A stretch of DNA of 64,000 nt, taken from positions 46,741,715 to 46,805,714 of the forward strand of contig OX421497.1 of assembly GCA_949126835.1 (NCBI GenBank), in the 5' to 3' direction. The stretch's first letter is position 1; each line of letters starts with the position of its first letter. The notes under the pieces are model-generated. The model saw nothing but the letters and a program-made list of their open reading frames with translations, was not told the origin of the DNA and made no database searches. Shown here piece by piece: positions 1 to 11,300 of this stretch. The DNA is from Anisus vortex. Its lineage: Eukaryota; Mollusca; Gastropoda; Planorbidae. Made by a program: the position numbers and the translations under genes.

Positions 1-1103
1 GGAAACAGGTCTGTAATTTCCAGGGTCAGATTTATCTCCTTTTTTGAAAAGAGGATTTACATTGGCTAATTTCCAGTCTTTGGGAACTTTGCCCTGGTTT
101 AGGGAGGCCTGAAAAAGTATTTTAAAAATTGGAGATATTTCATTAGTTAGTTCTTTAAGCAGTCTTGCTGGTATTTCATCTCGACCAGAAGCTTTGTTTA
201 CTTTTAAGTTGGTTGGGAGTTGTTTAATACCTTTTTCATCTACATTTATATTTCCTATCTCGTCTAGTTTGTTTAAATTTATGGAGATTTCCTTGTCACC
301 TGGATTTGAAAAAGATGATGCAAAGTGTGTGTTTAGGATATTAGCTTTAGTTTCATTGTCGTTATAAGTTTCATTGTTTTTACCTTTTAGTGGAGCTATG
401 CCTGTAGTGTCCATTTTTCTTGATTTAATATAGGACCATAAGTTTTTATTATTATCTTTACAAATTACATTGTTTACATATTCATTCTGCAGCGGTCTGC
501 TTAGTTTCTGAGTTAAATGTTTAATTTTTAGGTATTTTTTATTTAGTCTAATTGAGTTAGTTTCCTTAAATTTTTTAAATAGATTTTCTTTTTGTTTACA
601 CAGTTTCTTTAGTTTAGTGTTAAACGAACATTTGTTAATTTTTTTGATGTTTGTTTTGTTGGCACAAAATCAGCCATTATTGCTTTTAAGTTTGTTTTTA
701 TGAATTGTTAAATATCTTCAACTGGACTGTTTATATTGTATTTATTATAGAAAGTAATTTGAAATTTTATAGCTGCTTTATGTAGGTCTGTTGTATTGCA
801 CTTATTCCAGAGATAAATTATTCTTTTAGGTTTCTTGCATATTTTGGTTTTGATTCTGTTATTAACTCTGATAATATCATGATCTGAAAGACCAGGGATT
901 TTTTCATAATCTATTACTAGTCCTGGTCTGTTTGTTAAGAATAAATCTAGTATATTATGGTTTCTTGTTGGTTTTTTATTAATTTGTTCTAAGTTTAGAT
1001 TTTGTATGGTATTAATAAAAAGTTCATTTATTTCTTTTATGTTTTGATGTTTTTCTATCGAGGAGCTATTCCAATTAATGTCGGGGAGGTTGAAGTCCCC
1101 CAT
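1..1103 (-). pseudogene. Decayed non-LTR retrotransposon fragment (endonuclease + reverse transcriptase)
   Basis: Reading the minus strand from 1103 down to 708 gives an open 131-residue segment that starts MGDFNLPDINW and contains ILDLFLTN and LSDHDII. These are hallmarks of the C-terminal half of the apurinic-type endonuclease of jockey/CR1-like LINEs. Below 708 the frame is broken by stops, but from about 290 down to 1 the minus strand again reads as the N-terminal part of the LINE reverse transcriptase (ASGRDEIPARLLKE, then DWKLANVNPLFKKGD and NYRPVS at the window edge). The order endonuclease then RT is normal for the class. The copy is 5'-truncated, interrupted and continues past the left edge, so it is a dead fragment. 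It probably lies in an intron of the zinc-finger gene, on the opposite strand. Confidence 0.85.
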
Positions 1104-1293
1104 TATCCAAATTACAGCATTTTTATGTTTGTTTCAATGCTTGTGAGCTGATTACACAGATCAGTCATGTATTCTGTTGTTGACACACAGTTACACAGAA
1201 TTATTAAAAGCTGAAATTCCTGTTTAGATTACTCATTAATTAATGGCCTGTTTAGACTTTTTAATTAAAAGTATAAATAATTTTTAATTACAG

Positions 1294-2790
1294 AAATGTG
1301 ACATAGAATCTGGACAGAGAAAAACTTTCTATGATGGAGTGGGCCAGATAGACTTATCATATCAACAAGAACAAGTTCATTCAAAAGCATTCTCCAAGGT
1401 AATAAACAGACAAGTTCCCATTGAAAAAAATCAAGTTGTTCAGACATATAGCAAAGTAATATCCCAATCATCTTCAACTTCACATGTAAAAAGTCAGCAA
1501 AGAAAGAATACTGGACAGAAACAATTTCAATGTTTGCTGTGCCAAAAGCATTTTAATTATTGGAAACAAATCAAAATGCACATAAAATTACATATTTTGG
1601 AAAAACAATGTTTTAGTCAAATCTTGCATAAGAAGTCTTCTTGCAACTCTTCTTTAAAGACCAATCAAGTTGTTCATACTGGTGAAAAGCCATTTAAATG
1701 TATAACATGCGATAAAACATTTGTTCGAAACTCATGTTTAAAGACACACCAAGTTGTTCATACTGGTGAAAAGCCATTTAAATGTAAAACATGCGATAAA
1801 ACATTCGGTCTGAACTCAAATTTAAAGAAACACCAAGTGCTTCATACTGGTGAAAAGCCATTTGAATGTAAAACATGCGATAAAACATTTGTTCGAAACT
1901 CATGTTTAAAGACACACCAAGTTGTTCATACTGGTGAAAAGCCATTTAAATGTAAAACATGCGATAAAACATTTGGTCATAACTCAAATTTAAAGAGCCA
2001 CCAAGTGCTTCATACTGGTGAAAAGCCATTTAAATGTAAAACATGCGATAAAACATTTGGTCTGAACTCAGATTTAAAGAAACACCAAGTGCTTCATACT
2101 GGTGAAAAGCCATTTAAATGTAAAACATGCGATAAAACATTTGGTCTGAACTCAGATTTAAAGCGTCACCAATTAATTCATACTGGTGAAAAGCCATTTA
2201 AATGTATAACATGCGATAAAACATTTGTTCGAAACTCACATTTAAAGACACACCAAGTTGTTCATACTGGTGAAAAGCCATTTAAATGTAAAACATGCGA
2301 TAAAACATTTGGTCAAAACTCAAGTTTAAAGAGCCACCAAGTGCTTCATACTGGTGAAAAGCCATTTAAATGTAAAACATGCGATAAAACATTTGGTCAA
2401 AACTCAAGTTTAAAGAGCCACCAAGTGCTTCATACTGGTGAAAAGCCATTTGAATGTAGAACATGCGATAAAACATTTTGTCTGAACTCATATTTAAAGA
2501 TTCACCAAGTTGTTCATACTGGTGTAAAGCCATTTATATGTAAAACATGTGATAAAACATTTGTTCGAAACTCACATTTAAAGACACACCAAGTTGTTCA
2601 TACTGGTGAAAAGCCATTTAAATGTAAAACATGCGATAAAACATTCGGTCTGAACTCAAATTTAAAGAAACACCAAGTGCTTCATACTGGTGAAAAGCCA
2701 TTTGAATGTAAAACATGCGATAAAACATTTGTTCAAAGCTCAGCTTTAAAGAGACACCAAATTGTTCATACTGGTGTAAAGCCATTTTAA
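1294..2790 (+). CDS. C2H2 zinc-finger protein, last coding exon
   Basis: The exon opens after a TTTTTAATTACAG acceptor (CAG at 1291-1293). The frame is closed just upstream by TAA at 1285 and open from 1294 in phase 0, and there is no ATG before the fingers, so the start codon must lie in an upstream exon. After about 65 non-finger residues come one divergent C2H2 finger (CLLC...H...H), one degenerate finger, and 13 regular 28-residue fingers. Each regular finger follows C-X2-C-X12-H-X3-H with TGEKPF linkers. The fingers are unusually uniform (most share KTCDKTF and N-S-x-L-K), so the DNA is an 84-bp tandem repeat from about 1680. Multi-finger proteins of this kind normally bind DNA in the nucleus; the target cannot be inferred. 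The frame stops at TAA 2788-2790, inside what would be the next finger. Confidence 0.85.
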   Translation, partial: KCDIESGQRKTFYDGVGQIDLSYQQEQVHSKAFSKVINRQVPIEKNQVVQTYSKVISQSSSTSHVKSQQRKNTGQKQFQCLLCQKHFNYWKQIKMHIKLHILEKQCFSQILHKKSSCNSSLKTNQVVHTGEKPFKCITCDKTFVRNSCLKTHQVVHTGEKPFKCKTCDKTFGLNSNLKKHQVLHTGEKPFECKTCDKTFVRNSCLKTHQVVHTGEKPFKCKTCDKTFGHNSNLKSHQVLHTGEKPFKCKTCDKTFGLNSDLKKHQVLHTGEKPFKCKTCDKTFGLNSDLKRHQLIHTGEKPFKCITCDKTFVRNSHLKTHQVVHTGEKPFKCKTCDKTFGQNSSLKSHQVLHTGEKPFKCKTCDKTFGQNSSLKSHQVLHTGEKPFECRTCDKTFCLNSYLKIHQVVHTGVKPFICKTCDKTFVRNSHLKTHQVVHTGEKPFKCKTCDKTFGLNSNLKKHQVLHTGEKPFECKTCDKTFVQSSALKRHQIVHTGVKPF

Positions 2791-2877
2791 TGTAAAATAT
2801 GTCATAAAATCTTTTCGGCCAAATCATCTTTGAAATTTCACCAAAAACTTCATCCCAGTAAAAGACACATAGTGTGA
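2791..2877 (+). pseudogene. Remnant of a terminal zinc finger beyond the stop codon
   Basis: Directly after the TAA at 2788-2790 the same frame continues with a complete finger pattern (CKICHKIF, then H-X3-H) and a short tail, ending at TGA 2875-2877. In every other finger the codon at the stop position is AAA or GAA (Lys/Glu of KPFKC or KPFEC), so a single A-to-T change at the first base explains the stop. The finger was probably once translated. A sequencing error is also possible. Confidence 0.7.
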
Positions 2878-2886
2878 ATTGTCACA

Positions 2887-2892
2887 AATAAA
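2887..2892 (+). other. Candidate poly(A) signal of the zinc-finger gene
   Basis: An AATAAA lies 97 bp after the stop codon and 10 bp after the older downstream stop. Another AATAAA-like run follows within 20 bp. The position is plausible for a short 3' UTR but no cleavage data exist. Confidence 0.4.
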
Positions 2893-4486
2893 ACTTGTTA
2901 AGAAATAAATATATATCTTTATAGAAGGAAAACTATGGGGAATAATTTTAAGGGGAATAACCTCATAAGACATGTACATGTTCAGTGCTATTCAATAGGA
3001 AAGATTTAGTCATTGACAAACTATACTTGTAAGATTTGGTTTATTTGTAGTTTAACAATTAGTAAGGTTTAAGAAACTATAAAGTTGTTGAATATTCTAG
3101 TATAAAAATTCAGATTTACTTTATTGTATTCTGTATAATATATACCCGGTATATTGTTTTCAAATGATGTGACTCTGGAAAGATTGTATTACAATTTATA
3201 TTACTTGTTGAAATATTTTAGCAGAGGTTTTGCAGTGGGAGTGAATTTTGTAAGATTTTAAAAGTCATAGCTAATATATATTTTTTTCTATAATTCAATG
3301 AACATATCAGTAGGTAGTCAGTAGCTATGTTTCTATGCCAATATGTATATTTCACATCATATAATTATATAATGAATTGTTTTTGTTGTTGTCATTAATA
3401 CCAGTGTGTCTATTTTCAGTATATATAATTAAGTTTTCAATCTCTCACTTTAAACATAATGTTATTGTTTTTTCTTTTATAATAAATGTGTTTGTAAAAT
3501 TATATTTTTTTAATTATTTAAAGCCTTACTTATTATGTAAACAAATGTGTAACAGTAGTTATGTTTGCATTAAGTGATTAGCTATAATAATTTTATAGAT
3601 TTCTTGTTTTTTATTATTACAACAACACATGTGTAAAAAAAATTTTGTAGATACTCAGTTTGTTTATTTTATTTGCCAATATAGAAACACTTTGAAGTGT
3701 TGATGTCATTTTGTTGCCAACATTGTTAATTTCTTGTAAATAATTTGTTATAATTAAAATGTTTCAATTTTGTAATGCAACTTTAATGATTTAGAGTTTG
3801 CCCAGCACTAAACTAAAAAAAAAAACAACTTAAAAACTCATGTTTTGTTTTACTACCATTTCTATTCTACCTGTGTAGCTTATGTGTATTTTTTGTCTAG
3901 TATTTTTGGAGGTCTGGAGTGAACCCTCTTTAAAATTATTGACAATATTCATGTACAGGGTAATTGTGATTTGTCATAAGTCTATTGTCTTCAGTGAAAC
4001 AGGATAGACAACTCCTTAAGTTTAAGCCTTTTCTTTTTTTGACAGCTGATCAGAGATCATCTCCCTTTTTTACATGGGTCTGTATTGTTGTGAATGCAAT
4101 GAGTCAATGAGTGAAAAATTATATTTTTATTACATTGCCTGCAACAAAACAAAAGATTCTATTACATTTGTACATTTATAGCAGAATAGTTTAATTTTTT
4201 TATGTTTCCAATGTTGGTTCTACTTACCATCTATTTTATGTTCAGAAATTACAATTACTCTTTCAGTTCAAGATTATAAATGTTTTTTTTTTCTATTTTG
4301 CTGTCTTTGTTGTTTTTTTGTTCTAAGAGTGTATAGACTGAGCATTTCTAAAACATACTATGTGTAGAAAGAATATATGTGGGCAAATGTTGCTCAGAGA
4401 AACATATGTAGTTAGTTCTTCATCTAGCTATGGTTAAAATTGGCTTCAATTAAAAATTTAGTATGGTACTCCAGACCAGTGGTCAA
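2893..4486. other. Gene-free AT-rich stretch
   Basis: I see no coding frame, RNA gene or clear repeat here, only AT-rich sequence with short homopolymer runs. It may include a longer 3' UTR of the zinc-finger gene. Confidence 0.5.
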
Positions 4487-4720
4487 CAATCTTTTAATAG
4501 TAGTAGGATTGGCAATGGAATGTTTTTCACAGGACCACAACCCGACCACAATAACTTTTACTAATCATGTCCTGGCTACGTCACTATCAGCAGATTTAAT
4601 TTAACATAATAAGGTGAATATAGTTACTGCTTTAAAAAAAAAAAAATCTGTGTCCTTCATAAATGATGTCACGCACCTAGGGGAGGGAAGAGGTCAAAAA
4701 TGTGTGATGAGGGGGAGGGT
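4487..4720. mobile_element. Possible hAT-type terminus
   Basis: The sequence CCAGTGGTCAACAATCTTTT resembles the CAGTGGTTCTCAACC-type ends of hAT elements. I did not find the matching inverted end nearby, so this is only a suggestion of a decayed element. Confidence 0.25.
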
Positions 4721-4942
4721 GTGTTAAAAAATGTAAGGTCACATCAATAAATATTTGCATATTCAAATGAAATACATGTATTCACTTAATCATGACTATA
4801 TACGTTATGTAGCCCATATGACAATATAGTTAAACCTATAGGCCTACTAGAATATGCATCTATAGTATGGGACCCATATACCCATAAACTAAAGAGAGCA
4901 TAAAAAAAATAAGAAAATAGCTGAATTAAGTTTCATTCCTGT

Positions 4943-5095
4943 CGAATATTCACAAAATAATAATTAGAACAAATTTTAAAAAAGCTGCAAGGTTCATTAA
5001 TTACTAGCAAATATTCACAAAATAATAATTATAACAAATTCAGAAAAGAGCTGCAAGGTTCATTAATTACTAGCAAATATTCACAATAATAAGAG
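4943..5095. repeat. About 66-bp direct repeat, 2.3 copies
   Basis: The segment from GAATATTCACAAAATAATAA through GGTTCATTAATTACTAGCAA occurs twice with a few differences, followed by a third partial copy beginning near 5076. No function is apparent. Confidence 0.65.
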
Positions 5096-5344
5096 TAACA
5101 CTAATAGTTAAATAACTAAACCTAGAAACACTCGAGATAGAGAACAGATGGGCAAAGAGTAAAGTACCGTAGTAATAATAGCCTACATTCCTACATATAA
5201 AAACAAAATATATTTTTTACTTTACTTAGAAAAACAACAGAATAACAATCTGTTACAATGCTTAGATAAACATAAGGATAAAAACTATTTCCTTATGCGA
5301 GAACAAATACATAGCCTATATATAAGTAGCTAGGCCTACTGAAT

Positions 5345-5530
5345 CTTCCCGAGTGGCATTCGGACATGGAATGGGTTGCCTGAACAAACCAGGAAAACCA
5401 GTAACTTAATTAATATAACATCATAATAGAAATGCAGCAGGACTATATATAGACTCAAACCATGGATGTAGGACGCAATAATCTTCTTTATATAAGCATA
5501 GACTATAATATACCGTAGGCCTACATGGAC
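5345..5530 (+). mobile_element. 3'-terminal LINE fragment
   Basis: A frame here reads TWNGLPEQTRKTSNL, the C-terminal end typical of LINE ORF2 (W-N-x-L-P). It is followed by a conserved 3' UTR segment, GTAGGACGCAATAATCTTCT. A closely related copy lies at 53385-53705, so this is a dispersed LINE family present only as 3' ends. Confidence 0.6.
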
Positions 5531-5694
5531 CGCTTGCTTTAGTTTTTTATGCTATTATCTTCTTTTTTTTTTTTTGTGCAATTCCCGATTCTAAATAAAG
5601 TAATTGTCATACATGTTCCGTTTTATTAAATGTCATTTTTTTCGACTTTAAATGAATACTTGTAGGCCTATTAATCCTATTATCTTTGACAGGC

Positions 5695-5965
5695 CCCACG
5701 AGAGGGGGGTACAGCCGGTACGCCGTACCGGGGCCCACGAAAGTTTAGGGGGGCCCATGAAGCCCATGAATATTAAAATTTTAAATGAAATTGGCAATTA
5801 CGCTAATATTTTTTAATAATTGCTATTAAGCTAAGAGGAGATGTCCCAAAACCTTCTACAATCTCACGTGGCGCTGGGGGCCCTTAATTTTGATATTATT
5901 TGAATGTGTACTTGAACATTTTGTTAAATATGCAATGAAATCCTTAAGTTGTAATATAGGGCCCA
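5695..5965. mobile_element. Possible remnant of a hAT-like DNA transposon end
   Basis: A GC-rich block (GTACGCCGTACCGGGGCCC, then GGGGGGCCCATGAA and GCGCTGGGGGCCC) interrupts AT-rich sequence and resembles the G/C-rich subterminal regions of the hAT elements at 6615 and 15693. Termini and target duplication are not resolved. Confidence 0.3.
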
Positions 5966-6094
5966 ATTATTTCCGATAGCATTTAGGATCTTAGTTTTCG
6001 TCCTGATTGGTCTGCCTGCGCTGCTGTTGTTGGTAATGTGGAGGAGTGCTGTCAAATAGTTAAGGCATGAATGGCTGCTAACAACTTAAATTAA

Positions 6095-6965
6095 ATGATG
6101 ACAAGACAAAGGCAATTATCTGTGGTTCTGATGTCAGTCTTCGGAAAATAGCTATTACTACGATCAAGGTTGGGGCTTCCGAGATAACGTTGTCCAACAC
6201 GGTTAGAGACCTTGGCCTTTTTATTGATAATAAAATATCAATGGTTCCACATAACAGTGCTGTGGTTAAAGCTTGTTCGTCTCATCTACGCACCCTGGGT
6301 CAGCTGCGACCTCAACTCAATTGAAGGACGGCCAACGCCGTAGCAGTCTCTCTTATCCAGTCAAGGTTGGATTACAGCAATAGTTGCATGTGGGGTTAGC
6401 CCCAGAACCAACTGCAGAGATTACAGAGAGTGCAGAACACCGCGGCGCGCATTGTTTCGGGGGTGAGGAGGCAAGATCATATCTCCCCGACACTGAGGGA
6501 TCTCCACTGGCTCCCGGTTATAAAGCGAATAGCGCACAAAATTATGTCCAAGTACCTGGAAGTGCGCTCATTTGAATCAGTTGTGTCTTCTTTATGGAAC
6601 AATTTACCTCAGACCAGTGGCGTAGCTAGGGGAGGGGGAGGGGGGGTCCAAATTCATAAATCCGCCCGGGCCCCTACTTGAGGGGGGCCCCAAAGGAGTG
6701 TCCAAATTGTTTTTTTTCTTATGTCATAATGTCGAATGTCAAAATGCAGGGGCCCCTTAAGAGGCCAAGCCCCCCGGGCCCCTGACACTGAGAGAATCTG
6801 GGACAAAGAGAATCTTTTAAAAAGAATTTGAAGACCTTTCTCTTTGGCTAATACATCTGCCACTGCAAATCAAACCCAGAGCGCAATAAGCATGCTAATT
6901 TAATAGCATGGATAGAAGCGCTATAGGAAATGCCCATTCTTATCTTATCTTCTTATCTCTTTTTT
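6095..6965 (+). pseudogene. CR1/L2-like LINE fragment: RT C-terminus and 3' tail
   Basis: The plus strand reads through the end of a LINE reverse transcriptase: RDLGLFIDNKI, then SRLDYSNS, LQRVQNTAARIVSGVRR, LRDLHWLPVIKRIAHKI and SLWNNLPQT. This is the characteristic C-terminal region of CR1/L2-type ORF2. Internal stops occur near 6323 and 6400. The frame is split at about 6614 by a short DNA element and resumes after it with LRESGT. The copy ends with GCGCTATAGGAAATGCCC followed by TATCT repeats, the microsatellite-like 3' tail expected of this class. It is 5'-truncated and dead. Confidence 0.8.
6615..6778. mobile_element. Short non-autonomous DNA element inside the LINE
   Basis: The element begins CAGTGGCGTAGCTAGG, the same terminus as the larger element at 15693-18351. 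It is flanked by imperfect 8-bp repeats, CCTCAGAC at 6607-6614 and CCCCTGAC at 6779-6786 (6 of 8 match), the length used by hAT elements. Removing it restores the LINE reading frame. The right terminus lacks a clean inverted copy, so the element is probably internally deleted or decayed. Confidence 0.55.
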
Positions 6966-7423
6966 ATTATTTTTCTCCAGGACGATTACATATATAGACC
7001 TATGAGCCTTAAAGGCTTACAGTTCTCCCTGTTAGCTTAGTAGTCTAGGCCTACATACTCTATGTCGCTGCATACTAGTACGGCAGTCAAAGCTAGTTAG
7101 TCGATTCTTTTACACTTTAATTAATGATCTCCTGTGCGGTAGCCACGAGGGGAGGTTGAAGTAATCATAATTTTAAACAACTGTAAATACACATTATTCC
7201 GTTGCAGCCTCAAGAGGTGGAAAATACTGTCAAAGCTTCATGGCATTTCTAGCACAATATTATGGTCAGATGGAATTGAAAATGTAAAACAATTTGTAGC
7301 TCATCGACCAGGGGTTGAGTTGGCTATGGAAGACCTGTTAAAGCTGAATCTTACTCCGAAAACCAGAAAAGAAATTCATGAAATGTATATGTTATGTCGG
7401 TTCTTTTACTTGCATTATAATGT

Positions 7424-8022
7424 TGTTACGAGTAGATTTATTTCCATATTATATTGGTTCTGTTATTATTAACTAAAGTTAAAATGAAATAATCTTAAAC
7501 CCGAAATGTTTCCGTGTTAGGAATAAAACATGCATATGTCTAGACACTACGTCATAGCTATAAAATACGTCATATGCACGAGGGTGGAAGACCGTTTAGT
7601 TTAGTTCTAGTTTGGGCGCTAATGTGTGAGGACTGTTTTTGACCACTTTCTTAAAGATAGGATTACAGCTTAACTCATTATAGAAGAATCTCAACTGATT
7701 AAGTTTCATTATATAATACTGATACATGTATTCTGTGGTATTGTTATATTTTATCATCTCAACTTGTTGGAATAAAATTGTGTTCAATTTCAAACAGGAT
7801 TGTGGATTTCCTATATATTAAGGTACAGTTTATCTAAATCACTTTATACACAAAAGATTCATATCGCCACGAGTCAAATAAACATCAAATCTAATTCAAT
7901 AACATCAATATAAATTCTTATACAACCTTGTGAGATCCAAGATGGATATGAATCAAAATAATATATAATAATACATTACTAAAAATATCATCTAACGTCA
8001 GTAGCTGATTTCGCACGTGACA
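7424..8022 (+). repeat. 5' LTR
   Basis: It starts TGTTACGAG and ends CGCACGTGACA. A TATAAAA box at 7559-7565 is flanked on each side by TACGTCAT (7548-7555 and 7566-7573), a CRE-like half site, and an AATAAA lies at 7771-7776. By comparison with the copy at 14038-14636 I find no difference by eye. A 65-residue minus-strand open frame in each LTR is a by-product of the sequence. Confidence 0.93.
7548..7573 (+). promoter_or_regulatory. LTR core promoter: TATA box between two CRE-like sites
   Basis: TACGTCAT, TATAAAA and TACGTCAT follow each other within 26 bp. TACGTCA is a half site recognised by CREB/ATF-type bZIP factors, so the element may respond to such factors. That is inference from the motif alone. 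Confidence 0.5.
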
Positions 8023-8028
8023 AAAGAT

Positions 8029-8046
8029 TGGGGGCTCAAGTCCTGG
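8029..8046 (+). other. Candidate tRNA primer-binding site
   Basis: TGGGGGCTCAAGTCCTGG begins 6 bp after the LTR end. A TGG start is expected of a sequence complementary to a tRNA 3' end. The first nine bases equal the known tRNA-Pro-type site, but the remainder deviates, so the primer identity is uncertain. Confidence 0.5.
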
Positions 8047-8300
8047 ATCTAAAGTTTGTATGTATAAGGATTGAGAATATACAACTGTTTTAGTGAAAAC
8101 GATTTACAACAAATATTTATTCAAATTCTGTCTACGTGGGAGGCACTGTCTGTGTTCGGACATACTGTTTTCAGCTTTGTACACAATCATCTTAAAATTT
8201 ATCTTCTACAAATATTAAGTGGTGTAAAAATATTTCAAAGGACTTTATGAAAGGTAAAGTTGAAATTTTTTATCTTCTATTTACGTCATTAATATAAAAC

Positions 8301-11300
8301 ATGGCGGAAGCTAATCTTACGTTGGAGCAATTGAATATTTTTGCTATCACGTCAGAACAGTTAACTAGCATGTCACTAACCCAGTTAAAAGAGATGGCAA
8401 ACTCTCTGGGAATAGACATTACTGAAGTTACACCAGTAAGGAGTAAATTGATTCAAGATATTAAGGAATGTTTGAAAAGACATGGTGCAATGCTTGAAGA
8501 AAATACTATGAATAGTGAAGAATCAGTGGTTCTCAATGTATCAGAAACCCTGAAAACAGACATAGATAACCATGAATTTAAAATGAATGGAAATGAACTA
8601 AGTGCAGACATGAAATTCCAGTTAGAAATGAGGAAGTTAGAAATTCAAGTACAATTGGAAGGTAAAAGAATAGAAGTACAATTGGAAGGTAAAAGAATAG
8701 AAGTACAATTAGAAGGTAAAAGAATAGAAGCAGAGAAAGAGAAAAGATTGGGGGAATTGGAAAAAGAAAGAATCGCTAGTAATGAAAGGATTGAATTGGC
8801 AAAGTCTCGTTCGTCAACTCATACGATTCAGGAAACAAATAATGTAGAACTATATAAGTTTAAAAAGCATGTCCCAAGCATGGAGAACATAGAGATTGAT
8901 GAGTTCTTTATGGTCTTCGAAAGAAACTCGATCGATTATAAATTTCCTGAAGATAAGAAAGCAGTACTTTTACGTTCAGCTCTAACAAAAGGCAAGGCTC
9001 TAGATGTTGTATTGAATTTGACTCCAGAGGAATGCAATGATTATGAACTAATAAAGAACAGAGTACTATTGAGTTATGTTCTAACTCCAGAAAAGTATCG
9101 AAAGTTATATCGTGAGTACAAGAAGGAACCAGAAGTTTCACATGTTGATTTCCTGAGATTAGAGAAAAAGTATCTTGATCGATGGTTACGTTCTAAGAAT
9201 GTGAATAAAGATTATGAAAAACTATATAATCTCATACTGATGGAGGATTTTACTGAGAAGATTCGCACTGATATAAAAGTTCATTTGGCTGATCGTGGTA
9301 TTGAAATAGCAGAACAAGCAGCAGTTAAAGCCGATGAATACGTCATTATTCACCCGCATAGCCATTATTTTCAAAATGACAGAACAAGTTTGAGGACTCA
9401 AAACAGTAATACAGAGAGGAAGTTAAGATCGACAGAGGATAAAAGTAAACAAAAAGCCGATAAACAAGAGAATTCAAGTTTTGTACAAAAGAGAATTACC
9501 TGTACATTCTGTAAGAAAGATGGACATATAAAAGAGAATTGTTGGAGTCTACATAAAGAGAAAAGACCCATTAAAAACAAGAACAACGTGGTTTTATCAC
9601 ACATCGCCGTACAAACTGAAACTCACATAAATAAAACTGCCCACAAAAGAATTAAAGCTGAAAGAAAGACATCTGATGTTAGTCATGAGGAGATGGCGAA
9701 ACACGCATGTCCAAGTTGCTCAAAGTCGGAAAAAGTCTTTGAAATGAAGACCGAGGCTATTGAACATTCTAGTTTCAACTCCAAAGGGAGTGTGACAGAT
9801 GAACAATCAGTAAATAAAACGTTTACTTATGGAGGCAGTAGTGTAGCAAGAAACTCAGTAGGCAGAGAACTACCCGAGTGCATGCTATCGGATGTTAGCG
9901 AGGGCTATGTGTCACCTATAGATAATCAAGCTAGAGAACGGAAGATTAAAATTCTACGTGACTCCGGTGCTGATATATCTCTACTGTTGAAGAATACTGT
10001 ACCAACGTCGAAATTGACTCATACAGGCCAGTATGCCTTGATCAGTACTATGGCTGGAACACTTACGGCACCGTTACATCGTATACAGTTGAAGAGTAAT
10101 TACTTCACTGGATCTGTTATTGTTGGGATAGTGAAGAAATTTCCCTACAGAGGCATTTCATTACTTTTAGGAAGTGACATTGCCAAGAATCAGGTACATC
10201 CTGTACTTAAAGAAACCAAAGACTCTGTTCAGTGTAGGAATACTGAAAATTCAGTATGTGTTATCACCAGAGCTATGGAGAAACAGCAGATGACTAATGA
10301 ATCGACAAAGAAACCAGAACCAACACCAGAGATTGACTTACAAGCAACCTTCATGGCGGATGTTCTAGGTGGTCACTCAAGTCATACTGATCAAAATAAT
10401 TTGTCGCCTAGACAACTACTCATTCTTGCTCAAGGCAAAGATCCAGAGATTGGGAAGCTAAAAGAGGAAGCAAAGAATGAAGGAGAGTTAGAAACAATGG
10501 CCGCAGGTTATTACCTGAGGGACGAGTTGTTGATGAGGAAATGGAGAGGGAAAGAAAACGACGATGAAACATGCAGCGAAGTACATCAAATCGTGGTACC
10601 CAATGTTTACCGCAAGGACATACTACATATGGCCCATGATTCACCGTATGCTGGTCACCTAGGGATACAGAAAACCTTCGACAGGATTCTTCCATATTTC
10701 TTCTGGCCTGGCCTACGTCGTGACGTCACATCGTTTTGCAGATCATGTCATGTCTACCAGATGGTCGGCAAGCCGAATCAGACCATTCCGGTAGCTCCTC
10801 TACGACCCATACCAGCATTCTCAGAACCCTTCAGTCACATCATTATAGACTGCGTCGGTCCGTTGCCTAAAACTAAGGCTGGCCACCAGTATCTGTTCAC
10901 TATAATGTGTTCGGCAACGAGATTTCCAGAGGCTATTCCTCTACGTAGCATCAATGCCGACAAAATCTCTGATGCACTTATCGGATTCTTCACCCGATAT
11001 GGTCTTCCGAAAACCGTGCAGTCAGATCAAGGTTCAAATTTCACATCGAAGTTATTTCGCCAAGTCTTAGAACGGCTGGGTATTCGTCATGCAGTATCGA
11101 GTGCATATCATCCACAGAGTCAAGGCGCACTGGAACGATACCACCAAACATTGAAGAATATGCTCCGTACTTTCTGTTTCGAGCATAACGACGACTGGGA
11201 TCGTGGTATTCCCTTCGCACTCTTCGCAACCAGAGAGGCTGTACAAGAATCTCTTGGTTTCAGTCCCTTTGAACTGGTATTCGGACACACAGTTCGTGGA

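Noticed and set aside
7596..7793. Identical 65-residue minus-strand frames in both LTRs
   Set aside because: They are identical only because the LTRs are identical, with no recognisable domain.
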